DNA of 5,919 nt from an uncultured Spirochaetaceae bacterium (GTDB lineage Bacteria; Spirochaetota; Spirochaetia; Treponematales; Treponemataceae): NCBI GenBank assembly GCA_902796985.1, contig CADBRC010000018.1:1-5919 (forward strand). Reading direction: 5' to 3'. Shown here piece by piece: positions 5,904 through 5,919 of the stretch. The position numbers and the translations under genes were made by a program. The notes under the pieces were generated by a model. The model saw only the letters and a program-made list of their open reading frames with translations. It had not been told where the DNA came from and did no database searches. Positions within the stretch are counted from its first letter, which is position 1; each line of letters starts with the position of its first letter.

Positions 5904-5908
5904 GGAGG
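5904..5908 (+). promoter_or_regulatory. Strong ribosome binding site GGAGG
   Basis: GGAGG is complementary to the 16S rRNA 3' end and lies 4 nt before the ATG at 5913. It is the best ribosome binding site in the window, and it decides this start. With the promoter above it suggests a highly expressed gene. Confidence 0.85.
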
Positions 5909-5912
5909 AAAT

Positions 5913-5919
5913 ATGAAAA
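5913..5919 (+). CDS. Start of a gene running off the window (first two codons only)
   Basis: An ATG at 5913-5915 followed by AAA begins an open frame cut off by the window end. It is supported by a strong GGAGG ribosome binding site and by a near-consensus promoter about 57 bp upstream. The product cannot be named; a Met-Lys start fits a signal peptide but does not show one. Confidence 0.75.

Overview
The window looks like chromosomal sequence from a spirochaete, most likely a moderate-GC Treponema-type organism. The basis is indirect: GC content is near half by eye, the genes are short-spaced and mix strands, an AlgI-like MBOAT gene is paired with an SGNH-like partner, and an orphan Sec-exported protein shows no recognisable family. 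No rRNA or marker gene fixes the taxon, so this is an inference of moderate confidence.

Layout from left to right. (1) The 3' part of an AlgI-like membrane-bound O-acyltransferase gene (1-1296, +) is followed 12 bp later by a membrane-anchored SGNH/GDSL-type protein (1309-2379, +). Together they look like a two-gene module that passes acyl groups across the cytoplasmic membrane onto an extracytoplasmic polymer. (2) A MetA-family homoserine O-acyltransferase (2388-3305, -) converges on that module with an 8 bp gap. Its residue 111 is Glu, which predicts acetyl-CoA rather than succinyl-CoA as donor. (3) A divergent gene (3338-4339, +) encodes an HSL-type alpha/beta hydrolase fold that seems to have lost both its catalytic Ser and its catalytic His. 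The metA and hydrolase starts are about 32-50 bp apart. Between them lies an imperfect inverted repeat that forms two overlapping, back-to-back extended -10 elements. (4) A Sec-exported protein of unknown function (4357-5592, -) converges on the hydrolase. Its probable intrinsic terminator lies inside the end of the hydrolase gene. (5) A 320 bp gene-free stretch (5593-5912) holds a weak leftward promoter candidate, a 117 bp palindromic element built of three hairpins with perfect 14 bp terminal inverted repeats, two small AT-rich palindromes, and a near-consensus sigma-70-type promoter. After the promoter comes a roughly 50 nt leader with mutually exclusive hairpins, a strong GGAGG ribosome binding site, and the first codons of a gene that runs off the window.

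The genes do not form one pathway. The recognisable functions are envelope polymer acylation, methionine biosynthesis, a probable non-catalytic hydrolase-fold protein and a secreted orphan. The observations most worth following are the pseudo-hydrolase, the palindromic element, the overlapping divergent promoters and the structured leader at the right edge.
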